Part shown: one piece after another, positions 11,893 through 22,168 of the stretch
Position numbering within the stretch: position 1 is the stretch's first letter
Layout: each line of letters begins with the position of its first letter
Origin: Dichetophora obliterata
Taxonomy: Eukaryota > Arthropoda > Insecta > Diptera > Sciomyzidae
Length of the DNA stretch: 64,000 bases
Reading direction: 5' to 3'
Assembly: GCA_963920525.1 (NCBI GenBank)
Contig: OY986439.1
Span: 39,002,819 to 39,066,818, forward strand
Program-made: the position numbers and the translations under genes
The notes under the pieces: model-generated
The model's database searches: none
What the model was told of the DNA's origin: nothing
The model's input: only the letters and a program-made list of their open reading frames with translations

Positions 11893-14800
11893 ATGGCATC
11901 GTTGAGTTCCTTCATCCGTTTGACTGATAGTTTGGTTGAGTTCGAGGCTGAGTTTAGTGAAACCCTAGAATCAGCAATCTCAACTCACGCATTAGATGTT
12001 CACAGGGAAGAAATGAAGTCAATTTGGATCCGGATAAAGGCTGTTTACGAGACTTGCCTGGGTGAATTAGCTAAAGCAAAAGATAACGACGTCGATCCCG
12101 AGGTAGAGCTAGAAACAATAAAGGCTCGATATCGTACCTCATATCAAATATACGTCCGATGCGCTGCACAAATTGGAGATACCACCGAAAAACTTTATAA
12201 GGAGTTAAACGCTGAGCTGGTCTCTCCGCAGTCTTCTTCAAGAACCGACGTTATTTCAACTTCGAATCATAACTTTCATCTTCCGCCATGTGACATCGAA
12301 ACTTTTAACGGTGACTATCTTTCGTGGCCGTCCTTTCGGGACATGTTCACTGCCATATACGTGAACAATTCAAGACTAAGTCCAGTAGAAAAACTATTTC
12401 ATCTTAACTCCAAAACGCGAGGTGAAGCTCGCGACATTGTTAAAAAGAGTCCTTTAACAAACGATGGCTTTTCTTTGGCTTGGAAAAATTTACAAGATCG
12501 CTTCGAGAATAAACGAATCTTAGTAAACAGCCAACTCCGAATTCTTTTCAATTTACAATCCATTTCCAGTGAATCTGGGAGCGCTATTAAAAAACTTCAA
12601 CGTGAAGTTAATGGATGCATTTTGGCTCTTCAATTGTACAATGTCAACATTGAAAGCTGGGATTCCATATTTGTTTTTCTATGTTCCACCAGATTGCCAA
12701 ATTGCACTCTTGATCTTTGGGAGCAATCTCTGAAAAATAAGACCGATATTCCGAAATGGTCTGAGCTAGACTCATTTCTAACCAGTCGTTATCAAACACT
12801 GGAAACGGTTTCGGATCTGAAAGGGTCTTCTATTGTCAAAACGAGCAATCAAAATTCGTTCTCTAATTCAAGCAATCGCAACTTAAAAAAAGTAAACTCA
12901 TATCAAGCTAATGTTAGCACTCCTACATGCAAATTATGTTCTAATGAACAGCATACAATTCGATTATGTCCTCGTTTTCTAAAAATGAACATAAATGATC
13001 GAATTACATTGGTTAAAAAATATCATCTTTGCTTAAATTGTCTTTCAAAATCTCATTCAACAAAATATTGTAAAAGTCATCATAACTGTTTTACATGTAA
13101 CAAGCGTCACAATACCTTATTACATAAAGAAATTACAACTTCTGAACCTTCTGTTTCTTCGAGCTCTAAGCCAAGAGATTCAAATACAAATTCTTTTCAA
13201 ATACAGTCCACTGAAGAACCGTGTTCATCACGAAACATTAATTCTTGTTTTGTCTCAAATTGCAAAGGCGTGCTTTTAGGTACCGCAATTGTCAAAATAT
13301 GTCATCTTGGCGTAAATTATTTCGCACGAGCCTTAATTGATTCAGGTTCAGAAGGAACATTCATTTCAGAAAGACTTTTTAAAATACTGAAGCTTCCGTC
13401 TCGTCCTATATCTGCTCAGATTTCTGGACTAAATAACGCAATTTCAGCAAAAATTCAACAAGAATGCTCGTTCGTATTAAGTTCAACATTTGATTCCTGC
13501 ATAAGCATTGAAGCGACCGCGCTTGTAGTGTCACAACTGACAGGAAATCTTCCATCCTGTTCTGTAGATCCGTCAATATTGTCACGTCTTCCAAATCTGC
13601 AATATGCGGACGAAAAGTTCCACAAAAGCTCCCAGGTTGATATCTTAATTGGCGGCGATCTTTTTCCATCAATTCTACTGGATGGTGTAAAACGCAACAT
13701 TTGCGGCTCTCTGGTTGCTCAAGAGACAATATTTGGGTGGATACTAACGGGTCCTATTTCTAATTCTATTGCTTCATTTTCCACATGCTTGTCATTTTTT
13801 AATAAGGTTCCTTTGGATCAACAGATCTCACGTTTTTGGGAGGTGGAGGATCTTCCACAAAAACAATTCATAACTCAAAGCGATCGTTTTTGCGAAGAAA
13901 ATTACGTTAATACTACGATTCGCAACAACGAAGGCAGATACGTTGTTACTCTTCCCTTCAAAGAAGACTTTCCAAAAACTTTGAAACTTGGCCCTTCTCG
14001 TTCTATCGCGCATGCACAATTCTTAAGAAATGAGGCACGCTTAAAAAAGAACTTAGATCTAAAGATTGAGTATGACAAGGTCGTAAATGAATATAATCAA
14101 TTGGGACACATGCAAGTTGTATCACCTCATAAATTCACATATTCTCCAACCCATTATTACATGCCACATCACGCTGTCATAAAACCGGAGAGTAAAACGA
14201 CAAAAGTCAGGGTTGTGTTTAACGCATCTAGCCCAACCTCAAATGGTTCAAGTCTTAATGACATTCTCTATACAGGACCTGTGCTCCAATCCGATTTAAC
14301 AGTTTTGCTGTTAAAATGGCGCTTATATAAATATGTATTCAATAGCGATATTAAACAAATGTATCGCCAAATTCTAGTGGATCCAAACCACACACCATTT
14401 CAACGCATTTTATTTCGAACGTCTCCTTTAAATGAAATCCAAGACTTCGAACTGAAAACAGTTACCTTTGGAGTCAACTGTGCTCCATACTTGGCAATTC
14501 GAACTCTGTTGCAATTAGCTGATGATGTCGAAAAATCCTATCCCTTAGCTAGCAACATCCTTCGAAATTCAATGTATGTGGATGATACCTTAGCAGGAGC
14601 TCACGACATTCCAACGGCAATTCAAGCAAGAAATGAGCTCATTGCCGCACTCAATTCTGCAGGTTTTTCCCTAAGAAAATGGGCCTCAAATTCAGAAAAT
14701 CTTTTATTTGACCTTCCAAAATCCCATTTGCACAATGAAGACTTCCTTCAATTTGAAGATAGTAGTAGTGCAAAAACACTCGGTGTAAGGTGGAACGCGC

Positions 14801-17139
14801 ATTCTGATTATTTCTATTTCTCTGCTGGTCCACTGCAGCAGAAGACTACCTTTACAAAAAGAGAAATCCTCTCAAATATTTCTAAACTTTTCGACCCAGC
14901 CGGCTGGTTAGCTCCCTGTATAGTTCTAGCTAAAATTCTTATGCAAAAAATCTGGATAGCAAATATTGACTGGGACGAAAATATTCCTACCGAGTGTCTC
15001 CAAACTTGGCAGTCATTCTCAGCGAATTTTCATCACATAGAAAATATTAAAATTCCTCGCTGGAGTGATTACTCTCCTGAACATGATGTTCAATTCCATG
15101 CATTCTGCGATGCATCAGAAAAAGCATATGCTGCTACTATATATATTCGTGTCGAAAATTCCAATTCTATAACTACTCATTTGCTAACTGCCAAAACTAG
15201 GGTCGCGCCAGTAAAAACCATCTCTTTACCCAGACTTGAGTTATGCGGGGCACTTTTACTTGCCGAAATGGTTGACTCGCTAATACCTCAATTTAATATC
15301 CCTAAACCAAAGGTGTTTTTCTGGACCGATTCAACCATCGTTCTGGCATGGCTTTCCAAACAACCGTGTCATTGGACAACATTTGTTGCAAATAGAGTGT
15401 CCAAAATAGTTCAAAGTGCTGGTCAATCTAATTGGTTTCATGTTAACTCTGCAACTAATCCAGCTGATTTAGCCAGCCGAGGCGTCCTACCTCAAGATTT
15501 GGTAAATAACGATTTATGGTGGCATGGTCCACAATGGCTTAGGTCGAAGCCGTCTCAATGGCCAAATATGGTTGAAGAATGCGATATTAATACAACTCTT
15601 GAAGAGAAAGTCTCTAAAATGAAATCTTTCTTTGTCTATTTTCAAAATTATGTCGACATTCTAGAACGCTTTTCTTCATTTTCAAAGGCAATGAGAGTAA
15701 TTGCATACATTTTCCGTTTTTTCCACAAGACACATCCAAAATATAGAGAAAATAATTCCAAGGAATCCACATCTATCTCAAGTTCTGAAATCTTAAATGT
15801 AAGAAATCGTTTAATTATCGTATGTCAACAGGCACACTACCCGCAGGAGTATCACAATTTAGTGAAGAAGCAGCTAATTGCTTCATCAAGCAGTATTCTT
15901 AACCTTAATCCATATCTCGATGATACAGGTATTCTACGGGTCTGTGGAAGACTTACGTCTTCACCCACCATTTCGTATGATGAACGTCATCCAATCATCT
16001 TACCATACAATTGTCAACTTAGCCGTCTCTTGGTGCAATTTACGCATCAAATTTCTCTGCATGGTGGTAATCAATTGGTTCTACGCTTGATTCGTTCACT
16101 ATTCTGGATTCCAAAGGTCAAAAATCTTATAAAGACTACAATTCATAAATGCAAAACATGCGTTATTCATAAGAAAAGAGTTCAGACTCAAATCATGGGT
16201 GCTCTTCCGCCAGAACGAACTACAATCACTCGTCCTTTCACGCATACTGGTCTTGATTTTGCAGGACCCTTCGACATAAAGAACTATACCGGTAGAGCTT
16301 GTTTAATTACGAAAGGATATGTATGTGTTTTTGTTTGCTTTGCAACAAAAGCAATACACCTTGAAGCGACCTCAGATCTTTCCACTCAAACTTTTCTAGC
16401 AGCGTTCAATCGCTTTGTTTCCAGGCGTGGCTGTCCACTTCACATGTATTCAGACAATGGTACAACCTTTGTTGGAGCCTCAAAAATTCTAATGAGAGAA
16501 TTTCTCCAAATTTCTCATTCCACTCTAACATCCACTTTAAGTTACCAGGGTTTATCATGGCATTTTATTCCGCCAGGTGCACCGCATATGGGCGGTTTGT
16601 GGGAGGCTGGCGTAAAGAGTTTTAAGACACATTTTCGCAAGGTAGCGGGTTCACTCAAATTTACGTTTGAAGAGTTTTCCACTCTTCTAGCTAGAATCGA
16701 AGCATGCTTAAACTCTCGTCCTATTTCACCAATGTCAGAAAATCCTTTAGATGTCTTAGCATTAACTCCGGGACATTTTCTTATAGGTTGCCCGATTCTT
16801 TCGCCGGTCGATCCTGAGATAACTGAGCCAGTTCTATCGATTATTAATCGATGGCAAAGGTTAAAGGCTTTGTATCAAGTTTTCTGTACTCGTTGGAAAA
16901 ACGAGTACTTAAAAGAATTACACAAGCGTAATAAGTGGAAAAAACCACAAGAAAACATTGAAAAAGATTCAATCGTGGTGGTTAAAGGTGAAAATCTTCC
17001 TCCAACTGAATGGCATCTAGGAAGAGTATCCAAGGTCTACTTAGGAAATGATAACCGAGTTCGCGTGGCCGATATAATTACTCAACGCGGTTGTATTACA
17101 CGTCCTATCACAAAACTGGTTGTTATACCAACACAATAG
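11893..17139 (+). CDS. gag-pol: BEL/Pao Gag-Pol polyprotein
   Basis: A single uninterrupted frame of 1748 codons encodes the structural and replication proteins of the retrotransposon. Order: an N-terminal coiled/Gag region; a DUF1759-type Gag segment from about residue 137 (FNGDYLSWPSFRDMF); Cys/His zinc knuckles from C346 to about 410; an aspartic protease with IDSGSEG (D483); a Pao-type reverse transcriptase with D819 (NSDIKQMY) and YVDD at 895-898; RNase H with FCDAS (D1073) and WTDST; an HHCC zinc domain of integrase (H-x-x-x-x-x-H then CKTC); and an integrase core with D1455 (GLDFAGP), D1521 (YSDNG) and E1571 (GLWEAG). The C-terminal NRWQRLKALYQ block matches the DUF5641-type tail. The ATG at 11893 is the first after the leader in this frame and gives a full Gag. 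All catalytic residues are present, so activity is plausible. Confidence 0.95.
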   Translation: MASLSSFIRLTDSLVEFEAEFSETLESAISTHALDVHREEMKSIWIRIKAVYETCLGELAKAKDNDVDPEVELETIKARYRTSYQIYVRCAAQIGDTTEKLYKELNAELVSPQSSSRTDVISTSNHNFHLPPCDIETFNGDYLSWPSFRDMFTAIYVNNSRLSPVEKLFHLNSKTRGEARDIVKKSPLTNDGFSLAWKNLQDRFENKRILVNSQLRILFNLQSISSESGSAIKKLQREVNGCILALQLYNVNIESWDSIFVFLCSTRLPNCTLDLWEQSLKNKTDIPKWSELDSFLTSRYQTLETVSDLKGSSIVKTSNQNSFSNSSNRNLKKVNSYQANVSTPTCKLCSNEQHTIRLCPRFLKMNINDRITLVKKYHLCLNCLSKSHSTKYCKSHHNCFTCNKRHNTLLHKEITTSEPSVSSSSKPRDSNTNSFQIQSTEEPCSSRNINSCFVSNCKGVLLGTAIVKICHLGVNYFARALIDSGSEGTFISERLFKILKLPSRPISAQISGLNNAISAKIQQECSFVLSSTFDSCISIEATALVVSQLTGNLPSCSVDPSILSRLPNLQYADEKFHKSSQVDILIGGDLFPSILLDGVKRNICGSLVAQETIFGWILTGPISNSIASFSTCLSFFNKVPLDQQISRFWEVEDLPQKQFITQSDRFCEENYVNTTIRNNEGRYVVTLPFKEDFPKTLKLGPSRSIAHAQFLRNEARLKKNLDLKIEYDKVVNEYNQLGHMQVVSPHKFTYSPTHYYMPHHAVIKPESKTTKVRVVFNASSPTSNGSSLNDILYTGPVLQSDLTVLLLKWRLYKYVFNSDIKQMYRQILVDPNHTPFQRILFRTSPLNEIQDFELKTVTFGVNCAPYLAIRTLLQLADDVEKSYPLASNILRNSMYVDDTLAGAHDIPTAIQARNELIAALNSAGFSLRKWASNSENLLFDLPKSHLHNEDFLQFEDSSSAKTLGVRWNAHSDYFYFSAGPLQQKTTFTKREILSNISKLFDPAGWLAPCIVLAKILMQKIWIANIDWDENIPTECLQTWQSFSANFHHIENIKIPRWSDYSPEHDVQFHAFCDASEKAYAATIYIRVENSNSITTHLLTAKTRVAPVKTISLPRLELCGALLLAEMVDSLIPQFNIPKPKVFFWTDSTIVLAWLSKQPCHWTTFVANRVSKIVQSAGQSNWFHVNSATNPADLASRGVLPQDLVNNDLWWHGPQWLRSKPSQWPNMVEECDINTTLEEKVSKMKSFFVYFQNYVDILERFSSFSKAMRVIAYIFRFFHKTHPKYRENNSKESTSISSSEILNVRNRLIIVCQQAHYPQEYHNLVKKQLIASSSSILNLNPYLDDTGILRVCGRLTSSPTISYDERHPIILPYNCQLSRLLVQFTHQISLHGGNQLVLRLIRSLFWIPKVKNLIKTTIHKCKTCVIHKKRVQTQIMGALPPERTTITRPFTHTGLDFAGPFDIKNYTGRACLITKGYVCVFVCFATKAIHLEATSDLSTQTFLAAFNRFVSRRGCPLHMYSDNGTTFVGASKILMREFLQISHSTLTSTLSYQGLSWHFIPPGAPHMGGLWEAGVKSFKTHFRKVAGSLKFTFEEFSTLLARIEACLNSRPISPMSENPLDVLALTPGHFLIGCPILSPVDPEITEPVLSIINRWQRLKALYQVFCTRWKNEYLKELHKRNKWKKPQENIEKDSIVVVKGENLPPTEWHLGRVSKVYLGNDNRVRVADIITQRGCITRPITKLVVIPTQ

Positions 17140-17192
17140 TTTTTTTTCCTTTACGCTCTATCCCAATCTTTTCTTTTATTTTTCAGTTCCTA

Positions 17193-18071
17193 ATGTCGAA
17201 TTCAAAAGCTATTCTGATTAAGTTCAACAAGAACAAAGACCATCAAAACAGCAACAGAACTCAGAAAGGCGTTTCTTCTTTCAAGGTGTTTCAGTGCAGG
17301 TTATGCAGACGATCTCATCCACTACGACTCTGCAAGAAGTTTCTTTCTCTTAACACCGAAAAATGAATGCGAGCTGTTCTACTACATAAATATTGCGCGA
17401 ATTGCTTGGCACATGAACACTCACATGAATCCTGCATAAGTACTCATGGCTGTCGAATTTGTCATGAGAATCATCATACCCTACTACACATGCATCAACG
17501 TTTGCTAAAGGACCTATCCAGTAGTAAAAATAAAAGTACTCATGCTCCTTCAACATCGTCCTCGGCTACCTCAAATATTTCACTAGCATCCATCCTGACA
17601 CAGAACTTTATTACGTTACTCCCAACTGCAATCATAAAGTTGGAAGTGAACGGCAGATTGCACTATGCAAGATCCCTGCTTGATCCATGTTCAGCCACTA
17701 GTCGGATCTCCAGAAAGTTGGTGGATCAATTGAATATAACCACTATGACTCTTGGCGATGAATCGGTATGTCCAATAACCATTCACGCTAGATTCGATGT
17801 CAATGTCAGAATTCCATCGATACTTCGGGTTGACCACAGAATCTCTATTCGAACCCCTTCAAACTCGATCGAGGAATCCGTCGCACAAAAATTTTCTAAT
17901 TTAATTTTAGCAGACAAAAAATTCTATAAATCCGATCCGATATCTGTTGTCCTTGGCGCAGATCTTTATCCTAAGATAATTCTACAAGGACTGATTCCAA
18001 GTACCAATGGCCTTCCTGTGGCCCAGAATACGGTCTTTGGATGGATACTATCAGGGTCATTAATAGTTTAA
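17193..18071 (+). CDS. Second zinc-knuckle/retropepsin-like ORF behind Gag-Pol, split by UGA
   Basis: A frame from ATG 17193 is broken by TGA at 17364-17366 and continues in the same frame from ATG 17367 to 18071. It reads as a diverged copy of the middle of Gag-Pol. Zinc knuckles (CRLCRRSHPLRLC, then CANCLAHEHSHESC and CRICHENHH) are followed by a protease-like domain that shares VLGADLYPKIIL and TVFGWILSG with the ILIGGDLF and TIFGWILTG of the main protein. The catalytic motif IDSGS is replaced by LLDPCS, so the Asp stays but the Ser-Gly is lost. A strong splice-acceptor-like tract (tttcttttatttttcag) ends 10 bp before ATG 17193, which suggests a spliced subgenomic mRNA. It may be made from 17367, by readthrough, or not at all. 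Function unknown. Confidence 0.6.
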
Positions 18072-18445
18072 AAGATGAAAAAAAAAAAAAGCACATTTAA
18101 GCATTGCACTACCTATTGAAATTACATTTATGCATCGCTCTTTATATATATCTTAATATGTACTACATGTATTATACTTATATTCATTTAAATTATAATT
18201 TTAAGTTATTTCTCTTAATATTTTTGCAATATTTTCTTTGCTGAAGTAGAACTATGTATCACTTGAATTATCATCTACTTTACAAATCTTATAAATCACA
18301 CTGTTATTTTTTTTTAATAACTAAACGCAATTGAATGTTGACTTAGAATTGTATCTTAAGAATCGGCATATCCGAACACTGTACAATGAAATGAAGTATT
18401 TTTTATAATTTCCATACTTTACTGTTGTTATTGCAGCCGTACTGC
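18072..18445 (+). other. BEL 3' untranslated region
   Basis: AT-rich, no coding potential, between the second ORF and the polypurine tract. Confidence 0.7.
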
Positions 18446-18459
18446 AAGGCGGGCGGCGA
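18446..18459 (+). promoter_or_regulatory. Candidate polypurine tract
   Basis: Aaggcgggcggcga directly abuts the 3' LTR, the position where plus-strand DNA synthesis is primed in LTR retrotransposons. It is interrupted by two cytosines. Confidence 0.55.
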
Positions 18460-18891
18460 TGTTTACACCAAAATTAACTTTTGTTTGCAAAATTCCTGAC
18501 TCAGCTATTGCGAATATTAAATATCTTGTAACTTCTAATTGAGCCCACAGAGGCCGCTTACTTCTTTCGAAATTAGTTTTAGTACTTACATTCCATTAAG
18601 TTTCGGCAGCTTCCTGCTAACCAAGTAACTTTTCTGTCTCTTCGTTTTTCAACTCGCAACGTGATAAGGTAAATTTCCTAAGCAAACATTTTTTGGTGTG
18701 TATTATTTTCCATTATTCTTATTATTATTATATCCAAGTATTTATCAATTATACTTAATAAAAACCTATCCATTAAAATCACACCATTTGTTCTTACTTA
18801 ATCCACTTTTCTTTTGCATGGATATATTTATTAAACTCGCTGAGTTTAATAAATGAATGCAGTTTCATTTAAGAAATCATCCGCAGAATCA
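18460..18891 (+). repeat. 3' LTR of BEL element
   Basis: 432 bp, identical to the 5' LTR at 8651-9082. Confidence 0.95.
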
Positions 18892-18895
18892 CATG

Positions 18896-19952
18896 TTTCT
18901 TAGAAGTACTTACGTAAAAAGTTATATGAAATACATTCAGAAACACTTGCTGCTTGCATTGAATAAAACAAACAGTGCTTAAATACTTTCGGTTATTTAA
19001 TCATTTATTATGATAGTATATGTATATTAATTAAATACTTGTTATTATTTAACTTTTTTTCAAGAAAATATTGAAATTTATTTTTCAATTACAGTTGCTA
19101 ATTACATAACGTTTTGTAGAGTCAGTCGCTTTCAGAATGTAAAAGAAATTTTAAGGGCAGGTTCTCATCTAGACGCCCAAAAACTCGGTGATGATATTGA
19201 TTTTTTTTTTTTATAGAAGGAAGAAAATTAAAACCTTAAGTTTTTGGCAGTTGTTTATTGATTCCTAAAGAGTAGGAAAATATTTTGTTTCGTGCATAAA
19301 AGGATAAGGTGAAGTGCGAATACGCCATCAAACGTCACGATGAATAAAAAGGCACCCAAACGGTCTCCATTGCACAGTACGTCCATGTCAATAAATTATA
19401 ATAATTATTAAAAAATTTAATAAACTATTTTGTATTGATAGGAGCTTGATCATATAATATTAATAAATAGTTGAAAATTACAAAAATGACGGACATAATG
19501 AACTTTTAATAGCGTTTTTACATTTTCGCTCTTAAAGTGCTCTAAAAAAACAACCAGCCAATATTATCTGAATTTAGGTTAAGGATCCTATAAATTTTAT
19601 CTAATTTAAAATAAAAAAAAAGTTCAAGACAATCTCTGGAAGTACGTAATTTTTCAAAATACACGTTTTACGATTTGGTTAACGATTTTTCGATTGCGTT
19701 TATGGAAATATGAATTTCTCACATCACAATATTTTTCACATCACAAGTTATCGAAAAATTAAAAAAAGAGATTTTTTGTCGAGTTTAATGAGAACTTCCC
19801 TTAAAGAACCTTTTTTAGCTGTAAGAAGAAGTATACCAAGAATAAATAAAAGACTTTTCTTAAGAGATTCTTTAATGTTAAAAAAAAGTTTTTGCTCGTG
19901 TTAACTTGTTATTCATCAAACAAAAAAAAAAAAAAAAAATGCATAAAGTCAA
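18896..19952. other. Noncoding interval
   Basis: AT-rich. The 64-codon frame at 19710 is Ser/Arg/Lys/Phe-rich without features. No gene supported. Confidence 0.55.
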
Positions 19953-20636
19953 TTAAGGGGAGGCTCTAGTAGGTTCTTGTAGTAACGTAACGTAATCTGG
20001 GTTTTTTTTTGAGCGAACGTAAATCTCTTTTGAAAAAATATTTTGTGGAATTTATTAGTGTATATTTCAAGAACATTATACAATTTTTTCGATGAAAAAT
20101 AGTTCAAAATGGCGGTTGAAGATTTCGCTGATCAAAGCCGTGCGCGGCGATAGCCGATGTGCGCTGTACACTCTACAGCCCTGCCAAGTGATCTGAAACG
20201 AAAAAACCAAAAAACATATTAACCTAGATGAAATTTGGGAAATCTTGTAGATTTCCGATTTTAATTCCGATTAACCTGTTTTTCCTCCTTTTTCTTTTGC
20301 TTTAACGTTAAAAACTATTGATAATAAATTTGTTGGAAAATAAGAGCCCCTTAAATTGAATAAGCTTTAATTTGAGTCATCAAACATCGAAATTGGTAAG
20401 GTCATTGAAGCGGAATCGTGTACAGCGCGAAAAAAAGATGTTTTGAGAAAAACTTTTATACCTGTTTTTGGGCTGATGCACTCTCCCGTCTAATACGCTA
20501 TGACTAGTAAAATAAATTAGATAAGGAAATATCCTTTTGACTACATATTTTCCTACATAAGATACTAAGGATGAAAATAAACCAAACCAAAAAAAAAGAA
20601 AATTTCCCGTCAAATTCCACTAGAACCTCCCCTTAA
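19953..20636. mobile_element. TTAA-flanked MITE (piggyBac-like target)
   Basis: TTAA at 19953-19956 and 20633-20636 encloses a 676-bp unit. Its ends are ggggaggctctagtagg at the left and, read inward from the right, ggggaggttctagtgg. No transposase is encoded. A TTAA duplication is the hallmark of piggyBac-type insertion, though the G-rich ends differ from the usual CCC start, so family is tentative. Confidence 0.6.
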
Positions 20637-21777
20637 GATATGAAGGCTCAAGAAAAATACATTTAATATGAAAACATTGAATAAATTTGGAATTAATTCT
20701 TAGTTTTTAATACAGTATGCCTCTTATTTCCAATTATATACTGTACTTTATATGAAATTATTCTTAATGTACTAATTATTATTGCAATAAATCAAATCAA
20801 ATCAAATTTTTTGTTTGTAAGTATTTGAAGGCAAAGGTAAGCATTAAACATGCTTGGCTTTTATAATTTGCTTTGTATCAAAGATATATGGTATGGTGAA
20901 CGTTTTTCGTACGAAAAAAATGTATGTGTTGAGCCTTCCTATTCGTTATTACGAATGCTTCCACTTTGTTTCACTTGTTTAAAAAAATCTTGGTTCTCAC
21001 GTACGAGCTTTACTTAAAATAGGATGTACTTAAAACTCTCTTAAATCTGATGCCGAACAAATAAATGTCAAAGTATGCACCTTTCCTTTAATCCTCCATC
21101 CTCTTTGTAACGAAAGCCCTGCCAACTATTCACACAAAAACTTCAAACTTTTCAGCTGATCACTTTAGATTTCCTTCCGTTTTGTTGTCAATTCAGACTG
21201 GTTAGCTTACTGGCTGGCTCAGCACATTGATGATGTCAACGACGATGTGGCCCCAAATCGGTTGCTACGTACCTCGTCGACAGTAGCAAATCAGCATGGA
21301 TTCAATGAGTTGGGTGGGATTTTAAGGATTTTGTGGATTTTTATGTCATCTTTTGCTACGTTAATAGCTCTCGTCATTTATGTTGAGCTGTGAATTTCTG
21401 CTTTTTGTGTCGATTTCGGTCAAATGCGTTTCTCCATTAAGCTAAATTCAATGATGATGCTAATAACAAACTCGACTACGTGTGTCATCGATGGTAATGG
21501 CGAGAGTTGGGTGTTGCTTGGTCTATCGCTGGTTCCATTGGTTGAGTTGAATGAATGGATGGATGCAGCAAGTACACTGCAAAAAATTTTGTTCAATTTT
21601 ACTACAATAGTTGTAGGCAACAGGTTAGCTACTTAATCTGCAATAAATTTACAAACCCTTGTTTAATTAAACATATTGTTTACTATTACTATGTAGTGAA
21701 ATTGGAGACAAGTAGTGTCTAAGATTGCTTTTTAGCAATTATAGCATTAACATTGATACTGCAGCAAAATAAAACAT
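20637..21777. other. Noncoding interval
   Basis: Nothing recognisable. Overlapping opposite-strand frames near 21420-21636 have no protein features. Confidence 0.5.
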
Positions 21778-22168
21778 CAATTCTGTGTTCATAAGCGATA
21801 AGAGCTTAACTGCATTATTCTGTATCACGAACAAGCGCGCCAACGATGAGAAAGACACGAGAAGCAATACTTTTTTCCATACAAAATTGTATTGCTTCTC
21901 GTTTCTTTCTCATCGTTAGTGAACTTCTTCGTGATACAGAATAATGCAGTAAGTCTGATTTCGAGAAATCTTACTTCAACGTTTTCAATCGCCATATAAG
22001 TTATACGACAGGGCCTTTTGTTTTTGTGTCATAACTTTTGCTAGGGTCATGCTAGAAGCTCCAGATTTTGTGTGCTTATAGAACTAAATACGTGAAAAAC
22101 ATCTACATTAATAACTTAGTTCCGTCTTAAGTCGACTTAAGCGATTATCGCTTATGAATACAGAATTG
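21778..22168. mobile_element. MITE with an internal 61-nt-arm hairpin
   Basis: Outer inverted repeats are caattctgtgttcataagcg at 21778 and its near mirror ending cagaattg at 22168. Inside the left half, 21809-21869 and 21890-21950 form a second inverted repeat (about 54 of 61 bases pairing by eye) around a 20-nt loop. No coding potential and no clear target duplication. Confidence 0.6.

Larger units (their letters stand above)
8647..18895 (+). mobile_element. Complete BEL/Pao LTR retrotransposon
   Basis: The element spans 8651-18891 (10,241 bp) and is flanked by catg on both sides (8647-8650 and 18892-18895), a 4-bp target duplication; a 5-bp acatg reading is possible if the LTR ends one base earlier. 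Both LTRs are 432 bp, start TG and end CA, and I found no difference between them. Order inside: LTR, candidate primer site, a long 2.8-kb leader with a tandem array, a single Gag-Pol frame, a second short ORF region, a purine-rich tract, LTR. Family assignment rests on the Gag and Pol domain types typical of BEL/Pao. Identical LTRs imply a very young insertion. Confidence 0.95.

Noticed and set aside
13406..14833. Minus-strand frames inside Gag-Pol
   Set aside because: They are shadows of a well-supported plus-strand polyprotein.
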